Shown here: positions 38,661-48,562 of the stretch, in pieces | How positions within the stretch are numbered: the first letter of the stretch is position 1 | How the letters are laid out: every line of letters begins with the position of its first letter | NCBI GenBank assembly: GCA_010015745.1 | Contig: ML978207.1 | Span: forward strand, 124,001-188,000 | Reading direction: 5' to 3' | DNA length: 64,000 bases | From: Setomelanomma holmii | Taxonomy: Eukaryota > Ascomycota > Dothideomycetes > Pleosporales > Phaeosphaeriaceae | Position numbers and translations under genes: made by a program | Notes under the pieces: generated by a model | What the model saw: only the letters and a program-made list of their open reading frames with translations | Database searches by the model: none | Told to the model about the DNA's origin: nothing

Positions 38661-41411
38661 TTACTGGCCGTAAGCTGCCTCTGATTGGCTGAAGGAGCTG
38701 CTTGCCTGTGAAGAAGTACTAAAGGAGCTGTTTTCTTGGGAACCAGCTCCTCTCCCAGCGTGGATTTTATCGGCTTTTCTCTCCAAAATCTCGAACTCTT
38801 GGAGGGAGCTCTTTACCAGGCCTCGCTGTAACCAGCTCTTCTGCAACTGTATAGCTTGTATTGTAGCGCCGTCAAGGCGGTTGCGATCGTTGGTGACTGT
38901 TCGGCCAGCCTTACTAAAGGCGCGCTCGCACTCGCAGCTGGTGTAGGGGATAGAGAGGTAGTCGCTGGCAATTTTGAAGAGGATGGGATAACGGTGGCGA
39001 CCGTATTCGAGCCACCAGGCCCATACTTGGTCTGTTCTGATCAGCTCAATCTCATCCTCACTCCCATTTGTATAGTCAAATAGCAGAGAGTCGAAGTACT
39101 CGTCAAGTTGACTTGATCGCTTCTGACGCTTGTTCTTCGCATTAGTAAGCAGGTAGAGGTCCACCTCCATTGTGCGCTCGTAAAGGCTATCGCTGCTGCC
39201 ACTTGGGAGCTTTCTCCGACTTAGTGGCTGCAAGAGCTCGTCCTCAGCCTGCTCCTCTTGAATATACTGCTTGTGGGTTCTGCGGATAGAGTCCTCGGCT
39301 TTCTTGTACCACACAGGAAAGCTCTTCCATTGAGTCTTGAACTACTGCAGGCGTAGCTTTGGGTGAAGCGCGGCGGCTACAGCGTAAAAGCTGACGTCAA
39401 GTTTCATAAGAATGGAGTCGAAATAGACGTCAAGCTTGAGCTTCCCAAAGGAGACAGCATTTGAGAGGAATTCTGACTTGTTTGTGCGCTCGTTAGCCTC
39501 GCTATAGTGCGCCCACAAAGCTTGCAAATTAGGTAGTGTTTGCCAAAGAGATCCATACCCAGAGACGCTGTTGGAGCCCTCCAGGCGCTTAGTCATCTCA
39601 TATGGAGGCTGGAGAAAGTCGACAAGCTCTGCAACCTCGTCCCACTCGTCGTCGGTGGGAGCGTCTGTAAGAGGACTGTAATCGAGGTCATCGTCGATAT
39701 CGTTGTGGAGGCGGAGAGCTCGAATGAAGCGCTTAATTGAGTCCTTAAGCTCGAGGCAACGAAGGAGCATAAGATAGACTGAATGCCAGCGGACGCCGCC
39801 GGCCTAACGCAGCTGCAAGGTGTTGTACTTGAAGAGAGAGTCCTCGGGATTGCTCTCCTTCTGCATTGAGAAGAAGAGCTCTCGTCGCTTATGGGATGCA
39901 CACACTGCATTCACGAAGTTGTGTAGCTTGCCGACGACTCTAAGTTGTCGAATTTTCCTGAACTGATCACGCGGAGCAGCAGCAGCGATCTCCTCTTCCC
40001 ATTTGCTAACCCCATCTCCATATATTGTAGCTTTGACGACGAGGTTGATGATATGGCCCGCACAGCGCATGCGGTTGTCGGCCGTAATGTAGATGCTCGG
40101 ATAGAGGTTGAGAGACTTGATGAGCTCGGCGTTGTTACTGGAGGCGTTATCACCCACAAAGCAATGGAATTTTCGCGCGATTCCAAATTCGTCGAGTACG
40201 TCGCGTACGATAGAGCCTTGGGCAGCCCCAGTATGATCTCTGTATAGGTTGTAGAAGGCGATCAAGAAATCTTGTTGTTTGAAGTCGGCATCTGACATGT
40301 ATTAGATTATTTTGGTGTTCTTGCTCAAACGGCACTAGGGCTCACCGCTCGCTCAAGTTGGAATTAGCGGCCGGGGAAAGCGGCAGGATACGGTAAGACC
40401 TGCCGTTTAGGGAGACTTACCGACGAAATGGGCAACAACTCCAAGAAAGCTCAAATAGTTAGATGACGTCCATACATCTAAGCTTACGCTTATCCTTGAC
40501 TTTGAGCCGTCCAAAAGCGCCTCTACCTGGCTCTATCTCTCCTTGAACATGCTCAGGACGTAGCTCCACATTGTGCTCTTCGAACTCGGTAGTGCTGGGA
40601 GGAGACTGCTGCGGTTCCATGTAAGTAACCCTTGAAGAGCTGGTGCAACACCATTGCCAAAGCTAACGTCCTTGAGGATCACCCAGTCTACGAGCGCTGC
40701 CTGTAAGGCCTCTTCTTGCCACGGCGAGTGAGATATACTACTACCCAACCCAGCTACCTTTGCTGCTTTGAATGGCGACGAAAATCCAGGCTTTGAGGGC
40801 GTCTCTGGGAGCAAGCCGGTGGCAGGATCGATGCGGTGGACCTTCCTCATATGAGAGACAATATGGGCAGTACCGCATACAACTTTAGCGTCTTCTCTGG
40901 CTCTAGCAAGGTGGCAGAGTCGGCAAAGCCAGAGCTTCAAGAGCGTGCCGTCAGCCTTGTTATACTCAAGCTCAACACCAAATTTCCATATATCGGAGGC
41001 CTTCCTCGCCCCAAGAAGAGCGCTCTTGTGCCTCACTTTATAGCCTATTCGGTTGTCCGGTAGCCTATCTCCCTCAAGGTGTATATGGCCAAAGTTGACC
41101 TCGAAACGCTCTCCAATAACGCCACTAAGTTTCCCATCGGGATACTCGTGAGATCGCCCAATAGAGGTGGCCGACGAGGAGCTTGAGGAGGGCAGCGGCG
41201 AGGATGGCGGAGCTCGAGCTTTGGCCAATTGTTTGGAGGCAGCAGAGTGGATGACGGATGCAACAATAGGACTGGCAGCAGCCAATGAGAGACAAGAGTG
41301 GAGGCTCATGATAGGTAGAGAGACTTGGAGAGATCTGCTGTGAGATCTACTGTAGAGAAGAGTAGGTTTCCAAAGAGCAGATGGAGCAGCAAAGATGGGA
41401 TGAGGTGGCAA
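38661..41411 (-). pseudogene. hAT transposase with three TAG stops and one 129-bp intron
   Basis: A collinear frame from about 41411 to 38661. The N-terminal part has a Ser-rich leader and a BED-type finger (CRLCHLAR, then HIVSHMRKVH). Next is the core motif SLDVWTSSNYLSFLGVVAHF, which continues across an intron (40292-40420) into VDADFKQQDFLIAFYNLYRD. The block DNASSNN-ELIKSL follows, and the C-terminal dimerisation region YTSCECERAFSKAGRTVTND lies near 38900. Stops are TAG at 40533-40535, 39804-39806 and 39342-39344. Each can derive from CAG (Gln) or TGG (Trp) by one transition. No frameshift is needed. The true start may be the ATG at 41411 or an internal one near 41309. Confidence 0.9.
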
Positions 41412-41699
41412 GTAACCATCACCTCCACCATCACCAGCAGCCTCCTATAGCTCCCCAGAGAACAACAACGCGTCGCGTGGCGCGCTCGTGTCTGAAACTA
41501 CAGGTATTCTGCTAACAAAGCGAGACGGTGATAGGACGCGGCTGGCAGCCGCTCTTCCGCTCGAAAATTTGCTTGTTATACTGCAGTATGCCGTACTACG
41601 GCTCCCAAAACGTCACCATACGCCCTACGCTACTACCTCCTTCACACTTGGCTACTTAGTGCTTATTAAGCAGTACAACCGTACAGTAAGCCGTAGCAC

Positions 41700-41720
41700 T
41701 ACTTCTTGTTGGACACGCTG
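41700..41720 (-). repeat. hAT-2 right terminal inverted repeat
   Basis: A perfect inverted match to 38520-38540, followed by GACTGCTC at 41721-41728. Confidence 0.9.
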
Positions 41721-41728
41721 GACTGCTC

Positions 41729-42029
41729 CCGGAGCGCGAGACGTCAACATCAACGTTCCTGAAGCGCCGTTGAGCAACGAGCCAACCATAAATATCGGGA
41801 TGGGACAAGTGTCCTTCTCATAGGACGATATCATCGTGAGTGCCAGAATGTGTGGGCATTGTGTACTTGGCATATACATCGCGCTCTATATCCTCTACCA
41901 TGGCTACGCAGTATATTGTTCATTCACAACTCATGTATACACAATGCCATCTAATCACAACGCACGATTGCGCGACTCTATAGCAATGCTTCCAACTTTC
42001 ACTATATCAGCCGAACCAAAACCATCAGA
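41729..42029 (+). promoter_or_regulatory. upstream region of P2
   Basis: It carries GGGCATTGTGTA, a TATATC-type stretch and CATGTATACACAATG before the P2 ATG. The same order is seen upstream of the displaced P1 start at 16557. The target site of hAT-2 lies directly at its left edge. Confidence 0.45.
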
Positions 42030-43177
42030 ATGCCTCCTTCTACGACCTTCAAGATCCCCGACATGCCTTTCGCACGCACCAAAAGCTTTCAGGCTGGTCC
42101 TGAAACCTTGAATGCTGGTACGAAAGACTCATTGCCGCACGAGCAGGTCTTTACCTTCGCCCAGGTGGCGGAGATGAGCGATGCTACGTACTGGCAGGAT
42201 TGGAAGATAGAGTCGTCTGGCGATGACCAGTATGATGCTTTCATGGCTTTGATACTCCGCACTTCTGCGATATAGTAGAGCTATGCCATCAAATAGACGG
42301 TCATGTGGGTGTGGATGCTGGTGTCGAGTCAGCTTCTTCGCAGATACCGTTGGCGACAGTAACGCTGGATGACTTGCAAGGTCTCAACGTGCCTGTGGTA
42401 GCAGGAGGACTATCAGCATCGGCGTCCTGGGCTCACATGCGCAACGAGATGGATGTTTGCTTTGAGAAGAGGCCCGAGATTAAATCTAGCGTCAAGTCGT
42501 ATCCTAGTTCGGGCGCTGAACATTACTCGGCCCACTCACATCGTGAACCAGTCAGCAACGACTCCAATGAATTGCTATGGCCAAACGACGCAGTTCTTAC
42601 CGAGGCGTTTTCGGCAAAGAATCTCAACCAGGATCTGCTTCGCTGTGCCCATGTACGAGAGCCAGGTGTGGAATACCCAGACAATGGAATCCACTACCTG
42701 GTCACGGAACTTGCGCGGGCCCACCGTTTTTTGAAGCTCCGGCCACGCTGGCGATCTATGAAGTATATCGCAGACTGGACGCGTGAGATGTATGCGCTGC
42801 TCACAGCCGTCGAGAACGAAAAGAATGGCCTCCAGCCTTGGGAACCGCTGTCTGAGGTGCTGAACGAATATGTCACAGCACTAGACGATTACCAGTCCAG
42901 CACAAACATCATCACACAGAACTTCTGCAGGAAGACGAAAACCAAGATGGTAGATACCATGATAGATGTCACGGTAGATATGATGGCAATGGAAAGCGAA
43001 TTGCAATGTCTCATGGCTGACCTGCCTGGGCTTCGCTTCACACCGGCTATCAAGCTGATGAAGCAAATCATTGACGAAGATTGTGAAGAACAAGGAAGCT
43101 TACTTCTATGGACCATTCCGGAGACTGAGGGGCGCTTTAGAACCCGGTTGTCTTCTGCTTGGACCTGGACAGACTGA
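42030..43177 (+). CDS. member P2 of the unrecognised family, with an apparent frameshift
   Basis: The N-terminal piece from ATG 42030 (KSFQAGPETLNAG) matches the P1 SFQAGP region. It runs in one frame to 42275. The main part (about 42236-43177) is in another frame and carries the family blocks IHYLVTELAR, ADWTREMYALL, LQPWEPLSEVL, DMMAMESELQCLM, CEEQGSLLLW and the SSAWTWTD end. No GT-AG intron I tried between 42140 and 42345 joins the frames; a 46-bp candidate at 42230-42275 leads into a stop. A one- or two-base indel near 42236-42275 is therefore likely, either a real mutation or a sequence error. It is most like P1 among the three members. Function unknown; no signal peptide or membrane helix. 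Confidence 0.6.
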
Positions 43178-44582
43178 AAGGGTCAACAAGAGGAACACCT
43201 TGGATGTTGCCGTGTCTCGTACAATTTCAAAATCAAGAACAAGCAGTATCCACAAACGTAACACTCTAATACTGATATGAGCTCCTTCGGCATGTGATCC
43301 AATGTGCAGGTCGTGTGAGGGAAATCGGGTGACCCACTTGGTCAGCCTCTACAGGAGATGTCTTACTCACCACAGGCCTTCTAGAAGCATACCTAGCGAT
43401 CCAGAATATCTCCAAGAGCTTCTAGTAGTCGTTGACGTTCGTTAGTAGGAAAACAACATTCCGCATCAAACAGCCGACGAAGCCTCAAACATACGTAAGA
43501 CCACAGTTCATTGTGCAGAACCAACGAGATGTCATAAGTCGCCGTTCACACGACTCGCACCATGATTCTCGACCCTCTCAGCCTGCGCCGGAGGAAACGT
43601 TCCGCGCCGCGACCAATCCTGGCATGCCTACACTATGTGATGAAACAACAACAAAGAAGCCTTCGAACCTCGACCTCGGCACATCACCAACTCAGCAAGA
43701 TCGCACAATAAATGACATGTCACATGCCACAGTCTTGACCAATCTTGGGCAATTGCCGGCACTCCGGGCAATCCTCCTTCCTTGAGCAGCATCGTCATCT
43801 TAATCTGGAGCTCTTTTTGTCCGTCTTGGCGATGGTGCGACTCTCGAACAAAGAAACTCTGGCCCGTAAGAAGGAGCCGGTGGATTGCGGCAGACAACCA
43901 GGTTTTTGAACTGACTCGACTACTCGTCGGTGCTGTCGTCCCGACGAAGAGGACGAGTGGAAATTTCCAGGAGGCCAGAACTTACATTTGTGATGTTGTC
44001 GGGGGTACGGTAGTGTACGATGCCTGGAAGTGTCGGATGTTGGAACAAAGAGAAAAGGTGGAAATTGTAAGTCTGACATGTTTGTGAGCGTGCTGACGAG
44101 TGCTTCGGCAGCATGGCTCCGTCTTCTTGTTGTTCATTGCGAGATTATGAGCGTCGTCTTGCAGGTTATATGAAGTCGGCGGCGTGAAGGTGTCGGAGGT
44201 TCGCTCCTCTTCACGGAGGAACGAGCGTACTAGATCGAGATGAGTTAGCTTCTTTCCCTTTGTGACCATAATGTGACCTAATTGGGACAACTTTTCCCTC
44301 AGTGCCGAGGATGTGGTTATCCTTCCGCCACCCGCAACGCCCTTGACAGTGCTGGTCTATCGAGAGGCTTACTGAATGAATCCCTTGGCGCGGAGACGAA
44401 CGGAAAACCGCGTGTTCGTTGGTCGCCGTTGTACCAGTCCTGCTAAATGACATCAAATCTTCCTAAGCAGCGCCATGATTTGAATACCCGTAAGCACAAA
44501 GCGGACCTGTGGTATAAGTTGCCATCTCATCCTCGCTACGTCAACCACTATTCCAGACCCAGACAGCCGGGACGACACAAAC
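43178..44582. other. intergenic region between P2 and P3
   Basis: A 1.4-kb stretch with a short Thr/Arg/Pro-rich open frame at 43432-43785 of doubtful coding value. No family block, repeat end or RNA gene was recognised. Confidence 0.4.
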
Positions 44583-45413
44583 ATGGCCGCGGACACATTC
44601 ATCCAACCACAACAAAATATGGCATATCGGCGAGGGAGGAAACCCACTTCAGGGGCCAACGACCTCAATCAAGTCTTCGACAACGTCAAAGTTTTTCAGG
44701 ATCTGCTCCGTTTTCAGCAGGATCCTAGCGACATCGATCCGGCAGTCAGTGTGGTACAAGAATATGCCCGCGCAGTTCGCCTCCTCTACATCAAGACCCG
44801 ATGGTCAAAGCTCGGTCTCGCGGACTGGCATGCCGAGATGAGGATCCTGCTCTGTGCCCGGGAATCAGCATTTATGGGTCTCGACATCTGGGAGCCACTG
44901 GATGATTTCTTCGATACATACGTCTTCGAGATGGAGGTGCAGCCAATGCAATCATTAGACGCCAGGGGGAGAAAACTCGTGAAGCGTGGACTGTTGAGAC
45001 AGCTGCAGGACGCTGCATTACGGGAATTGGAAGCTTGCCGTCGGCTCTTGTGCGACTTGCCGGGAGACAAACTGTCGAATTGGCGATCGCTAGACAGCAA
45101 GTTGCTCGCTTTCAAGAAGAAAGCATGGGACGAGTGCGAAAAGCGAGGAAGTCTCTGCTTGGAACCAATAGATGAGGTTGCGAATGCCAATATACCCACA
45201 AAATCCAACAACGAGGTCGCCGCCGCCGTCAAGGTTGAGAATAACGTCAACCACATGGCGACTCTGCCAGTACAAACGACCCACACACAAGGGAAATACC
45301 ATGTCCTGCTCCCACAGGAACCGCAGGAGAACAATCATGCGTACGTGCAGCGCGTCAACAGCTTCGCACCTGCACCCATGCTACACATGCTACACATGCA
45401 GCTTCGCATCTGA
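44583..45413 (+). CDS. member P3 of the unrecognised family (divergent)
   Basis: An intact 276-residue frame from ATG 44583. It shares the family pattern with P1 and P2, although more loosely: FQDLLRF, an Arg/Leu-rich RLLYIKTRWSKLGLADWHAE segment, IWEPLDDFFD, a helical middle, and DECEKRGSLCLEPI near residue 200. It lacks the acidic N-terminal third of P1 and P2. Beyond the last shared block it has its own tail, with Asn/Gln/Thr-rich sequence ending in a short repeat (MLHMLHMQL). No signal peptide or membrane helix is seen. It lies 1.4 kb after P2 on the same strand, so a local duplication followed by fast divergence is a reasonable reading. Confidence 0.65.
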   Translation: MAADTFIQPQQNMAYRRGRKPTSGANDLNQVFDNVKVFQDLLRFQQDPSDIDPAVSVVQEYARAVRLLYIKTRWSKLGLADWHAEMRILLCARESAFMGLDIWEPLDDFFDTYVFEMEVQPMQSLDARGRKLVKRGLLRQLQDAALRELEACRRLLCDLPGDKLSNWRSLDSKLLAFKKKAWDECEKRGSLCLEPIDEVANANIPTKSNNEVAAAVKVENNVNHMATLPVQTTHTQGKYHVLLPQEPQENNHAYVQRVNSFAPAPMLHMLHMQLRI

Positions 45414-47389
45414 AAAGGTCGGACAGGAGGAAACTAACATGATACCAACGAAGACAAAAGAAAGACGCACAACATGTGTTGATAATGGACGGGAAGCTGA
45501 CGAAGAACGAAAGGCTGCGGCCGATGCAAATAGACGAAAGCATTCAAAAGTATTTCTAGCTGCTTTAAAGAATGCTGTGTTATTGTTACCTTATTTCTCC
45601 TTCATGTATTGGACAGACTCTCGATGCATTGCTTACCACAGCAGGAGCTATTCAGTGACTGTAAGTGCAGCGCATCTGCTGGGTTGGAGCTTTGCATGCT
45701 CGAAGCAGACGAGGAAGAGGAAAGATCATCATGAGACAAATGAAAGAAGATGCTAATCGCTTACCTATAATAAAGTCCATCAGACAGCCAAGCGAAGCCC
45801 ATCGCAACTCCCGAGCCCCAAGCACGAGCCGCCCACGCCATCGATCACCAACACGGAAATACCCAATCAAACCTCACCATCGAATCTGCTCCAACAAGCC
45901 GGCTTCAAGTCTCATGACTCATATTCCACCAGCATGAGCCTCACCGCCACGTCTTCTAATCTGGCTAAACGCAAGTCAACTCAACCCACATCGCTCTCGC
46001 CAAAACTCCTCGCCAATCCCGGCCGCACAGACACATCCCAACCGTCGATTCAGCCTTACAGCGCCCAGATCAGCGCGCGCACATCACTCTCCAAGCGAAG
46101 CGAGACCTGCATCTGCGCCAAGGTGCGAAAGTGGCAGAGGCGTGATTGGCTGCGACACTGAGAATTTTATATGGAGTGTCTTGGTATGAGCTGGATTTGA
46201 GGTCGAGCCTTGGGTACTCCATGGCGAGGATCATTGCAGGATCATTGATCAGGGTGAATAGTTGAACAAGGGTGAGTGAGTTGGGTGTGGCCTCGCAGCA
46301 GTTGGCGATGAAAATGTTGACATGGTAAATTACGCAGGCTTGTGCAGAATGCACGTTCTTACAACACCAGTTTACGATGCTTCAAGGATCAACTTCGTAT
46401 GCGGACTTCGTCCATGCCGCCGTCAAGCCAACCAAGTCCCACACAACCCGGTACAATTACGCAAACCCTTTGCAATGCATCTAGATTGCATGCAACCATG
46501 GAACCATCACCCAAAATCCTGCCCAAAGATCCCATTGCGGCTCTCGCCTCGCCAAACACTCGCGCATGGCGAATCGCGAATCCCATCCCGCCTCTAACCT
46601 GATTGCAACCCGTTTCGCGTCCCTCGCCCGTTCAAAAAATTTCACGACGTGAGACTCAGCTTCGTCTCCCATGATCCAGCCCTATGCTCCCAAGGTCGTG
46701 GTGCAACGTGTATCACGCTAACTCAACCCCGCGGAATTTAGGTCGGCGCCATCGTTGTGTGGAGGGCTGAAAGCTGGCGTGCGCTAATGCATTCGTTGGC
46801 GAGGAAACGCCGTAGTGTTGTGGACTTATCATGCGCTGCGCGCGCTTGAGCTTCAGGTGTGTAGACTAGTTTGCATAATCGTTAGGCTGCGCTGGCTGGA
46901 CTTGCACTGCATGCAGACGGGGCGCGCGACGAGGCTGCAAGTACCTGCGTACCTACAGTAGTGTCTTGAGTGTCTTGAGACGGTAGAAAATTGAACTGAT
47001 TTATCGCAATGTCGGAATTTCTTTCGCGAAGAGGGCAAGACATGGTACGAGGGTTGTGGAGTCTGGGCCTTGGGACAATGGTTGGAGAGTATGGTTGTGT
47101 TGTGTCATTAGTGATGCTTTGATCTATGTACCTAGTGGTAGGTGGTTTGAGGAAGACAACGAATGGAATGCTGAAGGGTATAGTGCTGGGTGACCTGCAT
47201 CACCATGCCGTGTGTCCATTTTCATGCTAAACGCCGTGACCGCGCTAGGCGGCGTAAGATATGCCTCGAGTAAACTTTATCCTCATGCGCGAATGTACAG
47301 TAGTCGGCTTTTGTAATGCTGGAGTGTAAAGACAGCGATGCAATCATCCTCGACCATGCTAGTGGTACTACAATAATGTTGTTCGTTGT
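45414..47389. other. long intergenic region without a recognised gene
   Basis: About 2 kb. A small frame at 45934-46161 (75 codons, Ser/Thr-rich) is possible but unsupported. I saw no transposon end, tandem repeat or RNA gene. Confidence 0.4.
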
Positions 47390-48562
47390 TCATCGACGAA
47401 AGACACTCATGAAGCTCTTTCGCTTGCCGATTTCCTTGGTTGGCCTGTCCTTGGAAACGGGAGGTGGAGCAAGTCCCACGTTAGAGTTGGATCTCTTCGC
47501 GAACTTGGGCATCAGCGGCTCCGACTTCTTCTCGCTCACTCTGCGCTCAACCTCGATTCCCTTCTCGTCGACGGCTACTCCGGAGTCGCGACCATCGCTA
47601 GGAATCGCAGGGGTGATGACTGCTCTTGTGGTGGTGTTAGCCTTGGATGAGTTGCGAGAAAGCTGGATGCTACTCTTCGCTTTGGAGACGGCAGACTTCC
47701 GCGAGCTCTTTGTAATAGCTCGCTTCAATCCTGTGCCAGTCTCCTCTGCTTGTTGTCGCTCCAGCCGCTCGATCTCTCCAAGGATGGTCATGCCATTAGT
47801 GGCGAGGCTCTCTTCAGGGATCGGGACGAACTTGATGATACCCCGGTCAGGTGTCACACCAATTGACTCAGACATGAATTGCTGGATCAGGGCGGCGTTA
47901 CGCTTGTTCGTGGTGGGCTGCAGCTGCACTGGAAGAGCGTTGATGACGAGGACGTATGTGGGTTCGAAAGAGCCGCCGAGCAGCAGGCATGCTGAGTGGT
48001 TGACCGTTATCATGATAGAGGCTTCTGGGCGTTGATATCTGGTTGAGAGGTGGTGCGAAAGGTCGGTGACAAGGGTGTACTCGTCCTTGATCTGCCTTTG
48101 GTTAGCATCCTGTAAAAGTGTGGAGCATCGCAGAGATTAGGAACCTACAATAACGTTGGTGCGCAACTCAGCGATAATGGGAGCATCCTTGGTCACGCGC
48201 TCACGCGCCGACGATGCAATCCCGTCTTTGTATGAGAATGAATCCTCGTAGTACTGTGCGCGCGAGCGGGAGGTTATGGGTCGCAGGTCACCTAGGCTGT
48301 CACCAGTGGTGCCGCGAGTAATCGGCCGCAGATGCCTTGCACCATCGTTTGCAAGCTGCTCCGACTCTTGGACTGATCGTGGTGATGATGCAAATGAGAA
48401 CTGTGAAGGTGATGGCGAGAGTTGCTCTCCAGCTACTTTGGGCGATAGCAGCTGTGCGCCTGCCTGCTTAGGAAAAGCATTATTGCCCGACTGGGTTGAG
48501 GTGGACGACGGCCTGGACATCTTGGTCTGCGTCGAGATTGAGTTGTTGACCGAGTGCGGCAT
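47390..48562 (-). CDS. MIF-fold (tautomerase superfamily) protein with disordered flanks
   Basis: Two exons (48149-48562 and 47390-48091) with a 57-bp intron give 371 residues. Residues 1 to about 125 are Ser/Thr/Pro/Gln-rich and probably disordered. The MIF-like domain starts at APIIAELRTNV and continues through NHSACLLLGGSFEPTYVLVI, NKRNAALIQQFMSESIGV and TPDRGIIKFV to the TNGMTILGEIERLE end (about residue 250). A basic tail with KSSRKSAVSKAKSS and EIGKRKSFMSVFRR follows. In MIF enzymes the catalytic proline is the free N-terminal residue. Here the matching proline lies inside the chain, so the classic tautomerase chemistry would require cleavage. The fold is well supported; the function is not known. 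Confidence 0.85.

Larger units (their letters stand above)
38520..41720 (-). mobile_element. hAT-superfamily DNA transposon, full length, inactive (hAT-2)
   Basis: A 3201-bp element with the identical 8-bp duplications GACTGCTC at 38512-38519 and 41721-41728. Perfect 21-bp terminal inverted repeats begin CAGCGTGTCCAACAAGAAGT (38520-38540 and 41700-41720). The ends share no sequence with hAT-1, so it is a different family. The minus-strand transposase frame is open apart from three TAG codons and one intron. Intact duplications and perfect terminal repeats point to a fairly recent insertion. Confidence 0.93.

Noticed and set aside
42230..42275. A 46-bp GT-AG intron in P2
   Set aside because: Good donor and acceptor, but the joined frame hits a stop shortly after and does not reach the conserved family frame.
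43432..43785. A 117-codon ORF between P2 and P3
   Set aside because: No resemblance to the P1/P2/P3 family and no domain; its opposite strand is equally open.
45172..45756. A 194-codon ORF over the end of P3
   Set aside because: It overlaps the P3 coding frame and lacks any domain; P3 shows the family blocks.
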